Source of the DNA: Leifsonia shinshuensis
GTDB taxonomy: Bacteria > Actinomycetota > Actinomycetes > Actinomycetales > Microbacteriaceae
Direction: 5' to 3'
NCBI RefSeq assembly: GCF_022606355.1
Contig: NZ_JAHHZQ010000002.1
Span: 928,553 to 992,552, forward strand
Length of the DNA stretch: 64,000 nt
Both the position numbers and the translations under genes were made by a program. Below the pieces are notes generated by a model that saw only the letters and a list, made by a program, of their open reading frames with translations, was not told the origin of the DNA and made no database searches. Position 1 is the stretch's first letter; each line of letters starts with the position of its first letter. This document shows, in pieces, positions 50,588 to 59,273 of the stretch.

Positions 50588-51346
50588 ATGAGCAAGGTCC
50601 CCGCCGCGGACAACACCCTGCGGATCCTCGCGTTCCTGGCCACCCAGCGCGGCCCGGTGCCGGCCGCCGCCATCGCGGCCTCCCTCGGCCTCCCGCGCTC
50701 GACCGTCTACCACCTGCTCACCGTTCTGGCCGAGCACGGCTTCGTGCTGCACTTCCCCGAGGCACGCCGGTACGGCCTCGGCGTCGCCGCCTACGAGCTG
50801 TCGAGCGGGTTCTCCCGCCAGCAGCCGCTGAGCCGGCTCGGCCGCCCGATCGTCGCGGCGCTGGTGGATGCGCTGGGCGAGTCCGGGCATGTCGCCGTGC
50901 TGCACGGCCGCGACGTCGTCTACATCGTGGAGGAGCGAGCGCCGCGGCGGCCGCGACTGGTCACCGACGTCGGCGTGCGGCTGCCCGCGCACCTGACCGC
51001 GAGCGGCCGAGCCCTGCTCGCGTCGCTGCCGCCGGGCCAGCTGCGCGCCCTGTACCCGGACGCCGACGCGTTCGAAGACCGCACCGGCGCCGGGCCGCAC
51101 TCCTACGCCGAGCTGCGCCGCCTGGTGGTGGAGGCCAGGGAGCGCGGCTACGCGACCGAGGACGGCGACGTCACCCCGGGCTTCGCGTCGGTCGCGGTGT
51201 CGGTGCGGGACCACGCGGGCTGGCCTGCGGCGGGAATCGCGGTCACCTTCCCGCGCGAGAACGTGCCGCCGGCCGAGTGGGACGCGCTGGCCGCCCGGGT
51301 ACGGGAGGCGGCCGCCGAGCTCTCGCGCCGCATCCGCGGCAGCTGA
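50588..51346 (+). CDS. IclR family transcriptional regulator (likely HutR)
   Basis: 252 residues. The winged HTH (about 5-65; DNTLRILAFLATQRGPVPAA, ASLGLPRSTVYHLLTVLAEHG) is followed by an IclR effector domain (about 80-250; LPAHLTASGRALLA, GYATEDGDVTPGFASVAVSV). It is divergent from hutH; the same 17-bp site lies upstream of both hutH and hutG. In corynebacteria an IclR-type HutR activates hut genes, which fits the upstream site position here. The effector is probably histidine or urocanate (inference). GTGGAGGCGCC precedes the ATG. Confidence 0.92.
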   Translation: MSKVPAADNTLRILAFLATQRGPVPAAAIAASLGLPRSTVYHLLTVLAEHGFVLHFPEARRYGLGVAAYELSSGFSRQQPLSRLGRPIVAALVDALGESGHVAVLHGRDVVYIVEERAPRRPRLVTDVGVRLPAHLTASGRALLASLPPGQLRALYPDADAFEDRTGAGPHSYAELRRLVVEARERGYATEDGDVTPGFASVAVSVRDHAGWPAAGIAVTFPRENVPPAEWDALAARVREAAAELSRRIRGS

Positions 51347-51373
51347 GCGCGAGCGTGCTCGCCGACCCGCCCG

Positions 51374-51430
51374 CGAGGGGCACGCAAACGCCCTAAAACC
51401 CGCCCTTTAGGGGCGCCTGCGTGCCCCTCG
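51374..51430. repeat. 57-bp palindrome, downstream of the iclR gene
   Basis: Starts CGAGGGGCACGCAAACGCCC and ends CTGCGTGCCCCTCG, with inner arms around CCTAAA...TTTAGG. Exactly 57 bp. Together with 51501-51557 it fills the convergent gap between the iclR stop (51346) and the protease stop (51585). Confidence 0.9.
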
Positions 51431-51500
51431 ACGACCCTTCGGTCGCCGGAGTGGCCCGCGCCCGCTGCCGGTTCGGGCGCGCCGAGCGCGTGGCCCGAGT

Positions 51501-51557
51501 CGAGGGGCACGCAAGCGCCCTTAAACCGGCCCTAAAGGGGCACTTGGGTGCCCCTCG
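51501..51557. repeat. 57-bp palindrome, second copy in the same gap
   Basis: Starts CGAGGGGCACGCAAGCGCCC and ends GGGTGCCCCTCG, inner arms CCTTAAA...CTAAAGG. Same orientation and length as the 51374 element, 127 bp downstream of its start. The separating spacer does not resemble the spacers of the large array. Confidence 0.9.
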
Positions 51558-51584
51558 GCGCCGCCTCGCGCGGGCGAAGCAGCG

Positions 51585-52649
51585 CTACTCGAGCGTGAGG
51601 GTGGTCGTATGGGAGGCGCCGTTGCGGAGGTACTCGACCGTCACCTCGTCGCCCGCCTTGCTGGTCACCTGGATCGCGGTGAGCACGTCGATGTTGCTCG
51701 CGGTGTGCCCGTTCACCGAGGTGACCACGTCGCCGACGCGGAGGCCCGCCCGTTGCGCCGGGCCGCCCGAGACGATCGACTGCACGAACAGCCCGTCCGT
51801 CACGCCGAACGCCGCGGCGGCGGACGGCGGGATGGGGACGACCGTCAGCCCGGCGGTCGGGTGCGAGACCTTTCCGTGCGCGATCAGCTCGTCGGCGATC
51901 GGCAGCGCGAGCGACTCGGGCACGGCGAAGCCGATGCCGACGCTTCCGGTGCTGGCCTGGCCGCCCGAACCCGGAACCGTCGCGATCGCGGTGTTGATGC
52001 CGATCAGGCGGCCGCTGCAGTCGACGAGCGCACCTCCGGAGTTGCCGGGGTTGATGGATGCGTCCGTCTGGATGGCGCCGGCGAGCACCGCGTTCCTGTC
52101 GTCGTCGCTCGGGACGGGAACCGTGCGTCCCAGCGCGCTGACGATCCCCGCGGTCACGGTGCTGGACAGCCCGAGGGGCGCACCCAGTGCGACGACCGGC
52201 TGGCCGACGACGAGCGATCCGGAGTCGCCGGTGGCGATGACGGGGAGGGGCTGGTCGTCGGTCACCTTGATCACCGCGAGGTCGGTCTTGGGGTCGCGTC
52301 CGGTGAGCGTCGCCGGCAGCTCGTGCCCGTCGCTGAACCGGACCGTGAGCTTCGCGCCGGACGCCGCGTCGGCGACCACGTGGTTGTTGGTCAGGATGTA
52401 GCCGTCATCGGTGATGATCTCGCCGCTTCCATTGCTGGTGCCGCGCTGGCCGACGACCGCGATCGTCACAACGCTCGGCAGCACCTGGTCCGCCACGCGC
52501 GCGGCGTCGCACGATCCGCTGCGGCCGGCCGAGAGCGCGGCCACGGCGAAGCCTCCCGCGACCATCCCGCCGCCGATCAGGACCAGGGCGCAGCCGACGA
52601 CGAGCAGTGCGACGGTCCACGGGCGCAGGGTGGACTTCGTGTCGGTCAC
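51585..52649 (-). CDS. HtrA-like trypsin-type serine protease with PDZ domain
   Basis: 354 residues. A single N-terminal membrane helix (about 10-40) anchors an extracytoplasmic S1C protease. Catalytic His in ILTNNHVVAD, Asp in KTDLAVIKV and Ser in INPGNSGGALVD are all present. A PDZ domain ends the protein (about 265-345; GLFVQSIVSGGPAQRAGLRV then GDVVTSVNGH). HtrA proteases degrade misfolded envelope proteins. GTG start at 52649. It lies between two unrelated convergent and divergent genes, so it is probably monocistronic. Confidence 0.94.
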   Translation of the reverse strand: MTDTKSTLRPWTVALLVVGCALVLIGGGMVAGGFAVAALSAGRSGSCDAARVADQVLPSVVTIAVVGQRGTSNGSGEIITDDGYILTNNHVVADAASGAKLTVRFSDGHELPATLTGRDPKTDLAVIKVTDDQPLPVIATGDSGSLVVGQPVVALGAPLGLSSTVTAGIVSALGRTVPVPSDDDRNAVLAGAIQTDASINPGNSGGALVDCSGRLIGINTAIATVPGSGGQASTGSVGIGFAVPESLALPIADELIAHGKVSHPTAGLTVVPIPPSAAAAFGVTDGLFVQSIVSGGPAQRAGLRVGDVVTSVNGHTASNIDVLTAIQVTSKAGDEVTVEYLRNGASHTTTLTLE

Positions 52650-52744
52650 AGGCGGCCTCTCTCGACGGTGGCGCCAGGCTAGCGGGAGCGTCGACGGAGC
52701 ACCAGGACCGTCCTCATCGCTTCTGGGGGCGCTACCCTTCGTGC

Positions 52745-53143
52745 ATGGTGAGATTCCTGATCCGTGCGGCCATCTTCGTCGTCACCGCTGCGCTCGGCCT
52801 CCTGGTCGCGTCCTGGCTCCTCCCCGGCTTCCATCTGGACTGGGAGGGCCTCCTCATCGCCGTGGCGGTCTTCGCCGTGGCCCAGAGCATCCTGGCGCCT
52901 TTCATCTTCAATCTCGCCCGCAAGTACGCCTCCGCCGTCCTCGGCGGAATCGGACTGGTCTCGACGCTGCTCGCGCTGATCATCGCCTCGCTGTTCCCCG
53001 GCGGGATCCGCGTGGACGATTTCGTGACCTGGGTGCTCGCCGCACTCGTGGTCTGGATCGTGACCGCGCTGGGCGGCTGGCTGCTTCCGCTGATCTTCCT
53101 CAAGAAGAAGGTGGCGGGCAGGGGAGCCGCGGCGCGAGGCTGA
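52745..53143 (+). CDS. Phage-holin-4 superfamily-like membrane protein
   Basis: 132 residues with four membrane helices (FLIRAAIFVVTAALGLLVAS, LLIAVAVFAVAQSILAPFIF, AVLGGIGLVSTLLALIIASL, WVLAALVVWIVTALGGWLLP) and a basic tail KKKVAGRG. This fits the phage_holin_4_2/YvlD family of chromosomal membrane proteins; no phage context is present, so lysis is unlikely. The ATG at 52745 has TACCCT 6 nt upstream. The function of this family is unclear, but it is often linked to envelope stress. Confidence 0.88.
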   Translation: MVRFLIRAAIFVVTAALGLLVASWLLPGFHLDWEGLLIAVAVFAVAQSILAPFIFNLARKYASAVLGGIGLVSTLLALIIASLFPGGIRVDDFVTWVLAALVVWIVTALGGWLLPLIFLKKKVAGRGAAARG

Positions 53144-53156
53144 GCGGCACCGAACG

Positions 53157-53624
53157 TCACGCGGCGCGCAGCGTCTTCGCGAAGCAGACCGAGTGCGGGT
53201 CGCCGACGTAGTCGCCGAAGTTCGGGATGCGCACGTACCCGCGGCTCTCGTAGAGGGCGATCGCGGCGTGCTGCAGCGGGCCTGTCTCCAGCTGCAGCAC
53301 CGGGATGCCGGCCACGGCCGCCTGCGCCTCCACGGCACGGAGCAGGCCGGCGGCGAGACCGCGTCCGCGCGCGTCCGGGTGGACGAACATGCGCTTGAGC
53401 TCGGCGGTGCCGTCGCCCTTCTCGACGAGTGCGGCCATGCCCAGCGCCCCGCCCTTCTCGTCGCGCCCGACGAACACGGTGACCCCCGGGAGCTCCAGCT
53501 CGGACACGTCGAGCAGGTAGCAGCTCTCGGCCGGGTAGAGCGCGAAGGTGAACTCGTCGCTGAGCCGCAGCAGCTCCTCGACGCCGGGGGAGCGGGCGGG
53601 CTCGGCGGACACGCTCGTGATCAT
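53157..53624 (-). CDS. GNAT family N-acetyltransferase
   Basis: 155 residues. The acetyl-CoA site motif A appears as KRMFVHPDARGRGLAAGLLR (about 79-98). The motif B region QLETGPLQHAAIALYESRGY is typical of small-molecule or aminoglycoside-like GNATs. The ATG at 53624 has TAGCAT 7 nt upstream; a GTG 6 nt earlier (53630) would lie directly at the hexamer, so I prefer the ATG. It converges on the holin-like gene with 13 bp between the stops. Substrate unknown. Confidence 0.9.
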   Translation of the reverse strand: MITSVSAEPARSPGVEELLRLSDEFTFALYPAESCYLLDVSELELPGVTVFVGRDEKGGALGMAALVEKGDGTAELKRMFVHPDARGRGLAAGLLRAVEAQAAVAGIPVLQLETGPLQHAAIALYESRGYVRIPNFGDYVGDPHSVCFAKTLRAA

Positions 53625-53663
53625 GCGCACGATGCTAGCCAGCGCGTGTGTCGTGGAGGTTAC

Positions 53664-53855
53664 GCGCGGTGGAGCTCAAGGGCAGCGCGGAGCGATGCCG
53701 CGACCCCAGCGCCGCGCGGTGGAGCTCAGGGGCAGCGCCGAGCGATGCCGCGACCCCAGCGCCGCGCGGTGGAGCTCAGGGGCAGCGCGGAGCGATGCCG
53801 CGACCCCAGCGCCGAGGGAGCCTGCGACCGAGGTGAGAGCCTGCAACCGAGGTCA
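53664..53855. repeat. Tandem repeats: three 50-bp units, then two 19-bp units
   Basis: Units of exactly 50 bp start at 53664, 53714 and 53764, all beginning GCGCGGTGGAGCTCA and ending CGCGACCCCAGCGCC; they differ at only about two positions. Then GAGCCTGCGACCGAGGTGA (53818-53836) and GAGCCTGCAACCGAGGTCA (53837-53855) repeat. They fill the gap between two minus-strand genes. Small open frames across it only translate the repeat. Confidence 0.92.
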
Positions 53856-53871
53856 GAACTACAGGCCGACG

Positions 53872-54327
53872 TCAGGAGGTCCTTGACTTCTGTCGGCTGA
53901 TGCCGCGCGCCACCCACTCCAGGCGGCGCAGCGCCTCCCGGTTGCGGATCCAGAGGATCGGCTGGGCGATCAGCCGAGGGATGCGCGCGGCGATCCCCGT
54001 GATCGCCTCCTCCTCCATGCGCACCACGCAGCCCCGGCCGCGCCGGCGCACCTCGATGACGACGCGCTCGGTTCCGAACGGCCGCGTCTTGGCCTCCAGC
54101 TCGACGCGCCGCGGCGGGTCCCACACCTGCACCGTCGTCTCGTCGTTCAGCACGAACGGCCACACGCCGATCGAGTGGTGGAGGCGCGACCCCGGCTCGG
54201 GGAAGCGGCCGTCGGCCGCACGCATCCGCGACGCCCCCACCACCCAGGTCGGGAACACCCACGGGTCCGCGAGCGCCGTGAAGACCTCGTCGGGGGTGCA
54301 GGCGAAACGGCGCACGTTGACGGACAT
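53872..54327 (-). CDS. SRPBCC (START-like) family protein
   Basis: 151 residues. N-terminal MSVNVRRFACTPDEVFTALA followed by WVVGASRMR, HHSIGVWPF and RVELEAKTRPFGTERVVIEV is the polyketide-cyclase/START-like hydrophobic-pocket fold. The ATG at 54327 overlaps the stop of the FAD dehydrogenase (TGATG), so both are co-translated. It may bind the lipid or isoprenoid substrate of its partner (inference). Confidence 0.88.
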   Translation of the reverse strand: MSVNVRRFACTPDEVFTALADPWVFPTWVVGASRMRAADGRFPEPGSRLHHSIGVWPFVLNDETTVQVWDPPRRVELEAKTRPFGTERVVIEVRRRGRGCVVRMEEEAITGIAARIPRLIAQPILWIRNREALRRLEWVARGISRQKSRTS

Positions 54328-55823
54328 CAGGCGACCTCGTCCTCGTCGTCCGGGATCGCCCGCGCGGCGGAGGCGGAGGGCGACAGCGACGGCATCCGGG
54401 TGACGCCGAACTCGTGACGCAGGGCGCTGCGCGCCGCGTAGTAGCCGGCCAGCCCGTGGACGCCCGGGCCGGGGACCGTGGACGAAGACGCGAGGTAGAG
54501 CCCGCGTCCCGGCATCCGCCACGGGTCCGTCGACAGCACCGGTCGCATCACGAGCTGGGACAGGCTGGGCATTCCCGACGAGATGTCGCCGCCGATGTAG
54601 CTCGGGTTGTACGCCTCCATCTGGTGCGCCGTCTTGGTCGCCGTCGCGAGGACGAGGTCGCGGAATCCGGGGGCGAACCGCTCGATCTGGGCGATGACGG
54701 CCTCGCTGCGGTCGGAGGTCGACCCGCGCGGCACGTGTGTGTAGGCCCAGAGCACGTGCTTGCCGGCGGGAGCCCGGCCGGCGTCGAAGAGGGTGGGCTG
54801 CGCGACGAGGACGTACGGGTCGTCGCTCTCGCGCCCCGCTGCGACGACCCGCTCGGAGCGGGCGATGGCCGAGCGCTCGCCGCCGAGGTGCACCGTCGCG
54901 GTCTCCAGGAGTTCCGGATTGCGCCACGGCACGGGTCCCGAGAGCGCGAAGTCGATCTTGAAGACGCCGTTGCCGTTGCGGAACGCCCCGACCCTGCGCA
55001 GGTAATCCGCGGGAAGGCGGTCCTCGCCGAGCCGGGCCGCGATCGCCACGTGCGTGTCGAAGAGCACGGCCCTGGCGTCGGGGAGGTCGCCGAGCGACTG
55101 GATCTCGGCGCCGGTCACGACCTCGCCTCCGTGCGCGCGCAGGTCGTCGACGAGGGCGTCGGCGATCGACTGCGAGCCGCCGACGGGGATGGGCCACCCG
55201 CGGGCGTGAGCGTACGTCGCCAGTGCGAGCCCGGCGGCCGCTCCCGCGAGGTTCGGCAGCGGCAGGGTGGTGTGCGCGATCACGCCGGTCAGCAGCGCGC
55301 CGGGCTTCTCGGTGCGGAACGGCAGGTTCCACCACGGTCCGCCCTGCGAGAGGGCGGCGAGGCCGAACCGGGCGGCGACGAGGGGATGCCGCGGAAGCTG
55401 GAGCAGGTTCGATCCGGTGAACTGGGCGACCGCGTCGGCCTCGCGTGCCAGCGGGCCCAGCAGGGCGCGCCAGGCCGGGCCGTCGGGGCCGAGAGCCTCC
55501 GCGGTGCGCTCGAGATCGCGGTAGGCGAGCGCGACCTCCCCGCCGGGCAGCGGGTGGCCGTAGGAGGCCGTCGGCGTGATGAACGGGATCCGGTCGGCGA
55601 GCCCGAACCTCCGGAAGAAGCCGGAGGCGAACGCCAGCGGGTGCACGGCCGAGCAGATGTCGTGGCGGAAGCCGGGGAGGGTGACCTCCTCGGTCCGCAT
55701 CCCGCCGCCGGCGGTCGCATTGCGTTCGTAGACGTGCACGCGCAGCCCGGCCCTGGCCAGGGTCACGGCGGCGGCGAGGCCGTTCGGTCCCGAGCCGATG
55801 ACGATCGCGTCGACGGAGGTCAT
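54327..55823 (-). CDS. NAD(P)/FAD-dependent oxidoreductase, phytoene-dehydrogenase-like
   Basis: 498 residues. The N-terminal FAD fold has AIVIGSGPNGLAAAVTLARA and then YERNATAGGGMRTEE. VYPxxG-like ordering continues (GGSQSIADALVDDLRAHGGE) and the C-terminus has LYLASSSTVPGPGVHGLAGY. This matches the phytoene desaturase/CrtI-like oxidoreductases of actinobacteria that are not part of carotenoid clusters. The ATG at 55823 has TATACA 6 nt upstream; a GGAGG directly before the ATG is too close to be useful. Longer frames upstream are not conserved. Operon with the SRPBCC protein; substrate unknown. Confidence 0.9.
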   Translation of the reverse strand: MTSVDAIVIGSGPNGLAAAVTLARAGLRVHVYERNATAGGGMRTEEVTLPGFRHDICSAVHPLAFASGFFRRFGLADRIPFITPTASYGHPLPGGEVALAYRDLERTAEALGPDGPAWRALLGPLAREADAVAQFTGSNLLQLPRHPLVAARFGLAALSQGGPWWNLPFRTEKPGALLTGVIAHTTLPLPNLAGAAAGLALATYAHARGWPIPVGGSQSIADALVDDLRAHGGEVVTGAEIQSLGDLPDARAVLFDTHVAIAARLGEDRLPADYLRRVGAFRNGNGVFKIDFALSGPVPWRNPELLETATVHLGGERSAIARSERVVAAGRESDDPYVLVAQPTLFDAGRAPAGKHVLWAYTHVPRGSTSDRSEAVIAQIERFAPGFRDLVLATATKTAHQMEAYNPSYIGGDISSGMPSLSQLVMRPVLSTDPWRMPGRGLYLASSSTVPGPGVHGLAGYYAARSALRHEFGVTRMPSLSPSASAARAIPDDEDEVA

Positions 55824-56095
55824 GCCTCCTGTATACCCCGCTCGTCGCGGCCCGGCAGGGAGCTCGACGATCAGCAGTGTCTTCCCAGCCTGCATCCTGT
55901 ATCGTTTATCAGTCGGCTCTTGACACCGCGCATTTCGGCGCGGATGGGTTTGTCAGTCAGGTGGGCCGGTTCCGCAGCCATTCGGCAAGCGGATTCATCA
56001 CGATGTGAACGGCCCCGGGCGATGTCTGCCGGGGAATCTCCGGTGCGCTTCAGCGTGCCGCCGCGCATTTCTCAAGCAACCCAGGAAGAACACGT

Positions 56096-58237
56096 ATGCC
56101 CCCGTACAAGAAGACCGACCGACGATCCTCGCAGCCGCGCACCGGCGCCTCCCACGGCGCCCCGAAGGGTGCGGGCAGCCGCAGCCCGAAGCACCGCGGA
56201 TTCCGCGACGAGGCCCCGGCCGCCGGCAAGAAGGCCCGCTGGACCGCCGACGACCGCGCCGCCCGCGGCCGCGACACCTTCGGCACCCGCGACAACGCGC
56301 GCGGCGGCTCGGAGCGCGGCGGCTCGGCCGGCCGCACCGAGCGCCCCAACTGGGAGCCGCGCGGCAAGGACGCGCGTCGCACCGAGCGCGAGTGGGACAA
56401 CCGTTCGCGCGCCGGCCGTCGTGAAGACGACCGTCCCCGTCGCGACTACGACGACCGTCCGCGTCGTCAGTTCGACGACCGCGCCGACCGGGCCGACCGC
56501 CCGCGTCGCGACTTCGACGAGCGTCCGCGCCGTCAGTTCGACGACCGTGGCGACCGCGCCGAGCGGCCCCGCCGCGACTTCGACCGCGACGAGCGTCCGC
56601 GCCGTCAGTTCGACCGCGCCGACCGTCCGCGTCGTGACTTCGATCGCGACGAGCGTCCGCGCCGCTCGTTCGACGACCGCGCCGACCGTCCCCGTCGTGA
56701 CGACGACCGTCCGCGCCGTCAGTTCGACGACCGCGCCGACCGGGCCGCCCGCCCGCGTCGCGACCTCGACGAGCGTCCGCGCCGTCAGTTCGACGACCGT
56801 GGCGACCGCGCCGAGCGGCCCCGCCGCGACTTCGACCGCGACGAGCGTCCGCGCCGTCAGTTCGACCGCGACGAGCGTCCGCGCCGTTCGTTCGACGACC
56901 GCGCCGAGCGCCCGCGCCGCGACTCCTCTTACTACCCGTCGCGTGACGAGAAGCCCGCGTTCAACGCGCAGGACGACGTCGTGCTCGAGCGCCTCCAGGC
57001 CGACGCCATCCAGGCGTCCGACGTGGAGGGCGTGACCTTCGGCGACCTCGGCCTCGGCGGCAACATCGTCCGCGCCCTCGCGGAGCTGGGCGCCGAGACG
57101 CCGTTCCCGATCCAGGCGGCCACCATTCCCGACGTGCTCGCGGGCAAGGACGTCCTCGGTCGTGGCCGCACCGGCTCCGGCAAGACGATCGCCTTCGGCG
57201 CGCCGCTGGTCGAGCGGCTCATGCAGCTGTGGGCCGAGCAGGGCAAGTCGGGCGGCAAGCGTCAGCTGGGCCGCGCGCCCCGCGCGCTGATCCTCGCTCC
57301 GACCCGCGAGCTCGCCCTCCAGATCGACCGCACGGTGCAGCCGATCGCGCGCAGCGTCGGCCTCTTCACCACGCAGATCTACGGCGGTGTGCCGCAGGGC
57401 CGCCAGGTCGGCGCGCTCCAGCGCGGCGTCGACATCGTGATCGGCACCCCCGGCCGCATCGAGGACCTCATCGAGCAGGGCCGCCTCGACCTCAGCGAGG
57501 TCGTCGTCACCGTCTTGGACGAGGCCGACCACATGTGCGACCTCGGCTTCCTGGAGCCGGTGCAGCGCATCCTGCGCGAGACGTCGGAGGGCGGCCAGAA
57601 GCTGCTGTTCTCGGCGACCCTCGACAAGGGCGTGGCTCAGCTCGTCGACGAGTTCCTCGTCGACCCGGCGGTGCACGAGGTCGCCGGCGAGGACCAGGCG
57701 TCCTCGACCATCGACCACCGCGTCCTCGTCATCGAGCACCGCGACAAGCCCGCCATCATCGAGCAGCTCGCCGACCGCGAGGGCAAGACGCTGATCTTCG
57801 CCCGCACCCGCGCGTTCGCCGAGATGCTCGCCGACCAGCTCGACGACGCCGGCATCCCGGCCGTCAGCCTCCACGGCGACCTCAACCAGTCGCGTCGCAC
57901 GCGCAACCTGGCGCAGCTCACCAGCGGCCGGGTGAACGTGCTGGTCGCGACCGACGTCGCCGCCCGCGGCATCCACGTCGACGACATCGACCTGGTGATC
58001 CAGGCCGACGCGCCGGACGAGTACAAGACGTATCTGCACCGCTCCGGCCGCACCGGCCGCGCCGGCAAGCAGGGCACGGTCGTGACGCTCATCCCGCGTC
58101 AGCGTCAGCGCCGCATGGGCGACCTGCTGCAGCGCGCCGAGATCGAGGCCGACTTCGTGCCGGCCATCCCGGGCGACCAGCTGATCACCGACCTCGCGCT
58201 CGCGGCGTCCGCGCCCGAGGCCTCCGACGAGGTCTGA
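56096..58237 (+). CDS. DEAD-box RNA helicase with long Arg-rich repeat N-terminus
   Basis: 713 residues. Residues 1-108 are basic low complexity. Residues 109-280 carry sixteen RPRR units ([18 protein letters not shown] and so on), an RNA-binding-type arm. The helicase core (about 295-650) has the Q-motif region [11 protein letters not shown], Walker [19 protein letters not shown] in [16 protein letters not shown], and motif [21 protein letters not shown] precedes the ATG at 56096. The 200-nt upstream region holds TTGACA (55920-55925) and a CCGCGC...GCGCGG hairpin and may be a regulatory leader. Role: RNA unwinding in ribosome assembly or cold growth. Confidence 0.95.
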   Translation: MPPYKKTDRRSSQPRTGASHGAPKGAGSRSPKHRGFRDEAPAAGKKARWTADDRAARGRDTFGTRDNARGGSERGGSAGRTERPNWEPRGKDARRTEREWDNRSRAGRREDDRPRRDYDDRPRRQFDDRADRADRPRRDFDERPRRQFDDRGDRAERPRRDFDRDERPRRQFDRADRPRRDFDRDERPRRSFDDRADRPRRDDDRPRRQFDDRADRAARPRRDLDERPRRQFDDRGDRAERPRRDFDRDERPRRQFDRDERPRRSFDDRAERPRRDSSYYPSRDEKPAFNAQDDVVLERLQADAIQASDVEGVTFGDLGLGGNIVRALAELGAETPFPIQAATIPDVLAGKDVLGRGRTGSGKTIAFGAPLVERLMQLWAEQGKSGGKRQLGRAPRALILAPTRELALQIDRTVQPIARSVGLFTTQIYGGVPQGRQVGALQRGVDIVIGTPGRIEDLIEQGRLDLSEVVVTVLDEADHMCDLGFLEPVQRILRETSEGGQKLLFSATLDKGVAQLVDEFLVDPAVHEVAGEDQASSTIDHRVLVIEHRDKPAIIEQLADREGKTLIFARTRAFAEMLADQLDDAGIPAVSLHGDLNQSRRTRNLAQLTSGRVNVLVATDVAARGIHVDDIDLVIQADAPDEYKTYLHRSGRTGRAGKQGTVVTLIPRQRQRRMGDLLQRAEIEADFVPAIPGDQLITDLALAASAPEASDEV

Positions 58238-58251
58238 TCCGCAGAACCCTC

Positions 58252-58287
58252 AGCCCCCGTCCCGCAGCTCACGCTGCGGGCGGGGGC
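58252..58287 (+). terminator. Rho-independent terminator of the helicase gene
   Basis: A GC-rich hairpin (about AGCCCCCG/CGGGGGCT with CCGCAGC/GCTGCGG) starts 14 nt after the stop and is followed by TTTCTC. A second hairpin, GCGAGACG/CGTCTCGC (58299-58306 and 58320-58327), lies just beyond and may serve the convergent gene. Confidence 0.85.
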
Positions 58288-58357
58288 TTTCTCGTCGGGC
58301 GAGACGGCCGAAAGTACGTCGTCTCGCGCGATTCGCGCCCACGTCGCGCCGTCCCGA

Positions 58358-59239
58358 TCAGTCGTCGGCGTTGATCTGGTCGAGGGCGTGCCGGGCGAGG
58401 GAGGCCATCCGCGGGTTGTCGTCCGACGACGTTGCGAGCGCGGTGCCCATCGTCACGGCCCAGCCGCGCGCTCGGCGCCAGGTCGCGGGGTCGGGCGGGG
58501 TGGGCAGCGCTGCACGGAAACGCTCGCGCGCCTCCTCGTCGAACGTCAGCCACGCCGTGGCGAGGTCGGTCGCCGGGTCGCCCGAGGTGACATCGCCGAA
58601 GTCGAGAACCGCCGCCAGGCCGGAGGCCGGGGTCAGCAGCAGGTTGCCCGGGTGGAGGTCGCCGTGCAGCAGCAGCGGCGGCCCGTCCCACTCGGGTGCC
58701 GCGAGCGCCTCGCGCCACGCCTGCTCGAGAGCCGCGACCTCCATCCGCCCGGACAGCGAGCGGAGCCGCGTGCCCACGACCTCCGCGCGGGTCCGGAGCG
58801 GAACACCCCGCACCGGGTTGCGGGGAGCGTCGGGAGTCGGCACGGCGAGCTCCCCGACGAACGCGGCCAGCGGCTCCGCCAGCCCCGAGCGTTCGGCTGC
58901 GGCCACCGAGGCCCCGTCGACGCCGTCGATCCAGTCGACGATGCTCCAGGGGAAGGGGAACGCCGCGGACGGAACGCCCACGCGGATCGGCACCGGCACG
59001 CGTGCGCGGACGCGTGCGGCGATCCCCGGCAGCATCTGCTGCTCGTGCTCGATGAGGTGCGCCGCGACCTCGCGCCGCGGGATGCGGACGGCGTGATCGT
59101 CGCCCAGCCGGTACAACTGGTTGTCCCAGCCGTCGGAGACGAGCCGAAGCGGTCCGGCCAAGTCGGGATGCTGCGCCGCCACCAGCGCGGCGACGAGTTC
59201 GGCGTCCGTGGGGATATCGGCGGTGGGGGTCGATGACAC
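58358..59239 (-). CDS. Aminoglycoside phosphotransferase (APH)-like kinase
   Basis: 293 residues with the APH/choline-kinase fold. Nucleotide-site segment DNQLYRLGDDHAVRIPRRE (about 40-58), catalytic HGDLHPGNLL with Asp (near residue 188), and the metal-binding DFGDVTSGDPATDLA. Such kinases phosphorylate small alcohols or antibiotics. The GTG at 59239 has TAAGGT 6 nt upstream, so leaderless. It is downstream of the frameshifted methyltransferase on the same strand (35-nt gap) and may once have been co-transcribed with it. Substrate unknown; a resistance role is not shown. Confidence 0.9.
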   Translation of the reverse strand: MSSTPTADIPTDAELVAALVAAQHPDLAGPLRLVSDGWDNQLYRLGDDHAVRIPRREVAAHLIEHEQQMLPGIAARVRARVPVPIRVGVPSAAFPFPWSIVDWIDGVDGASVAAAERSGLAEPLAAFVGELAVPTPDAPRNPVRGVPLRTRAEVVGTRLRSLSGRMEVAALEQAWREALAAPEWDGPPLLLHGDLHPGNLLLTPASGLAAVLDFGDVTSGDPATDLATAWLTFDEEARERFRAALPTPPDPATWRRARGWAVTMGTALATSSDDNPRMASLARHALDQINADD

Positions 59240-59273
59240 CGTGCGACCTTAGCGCAGGAGGTTGTTGACAGAC

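Noticed and set aside
52745..53143. Phage holin implying a prophage
   Set aside because: No other phage gene is nearby; the family has many chromosomal members.
53548..53886. 112-codon open frame over the 50-bp tandem repeats
   Set aside because: Translation merely repeats the tandem DNA; no ribosome site or domain.
58358..59239. Antibiotic resistance gene (aminoglycoside phosphotransferase)
   Set aside because: Only the broad APH kinase fold is visible; no evidence for a resistance-type subfamily.
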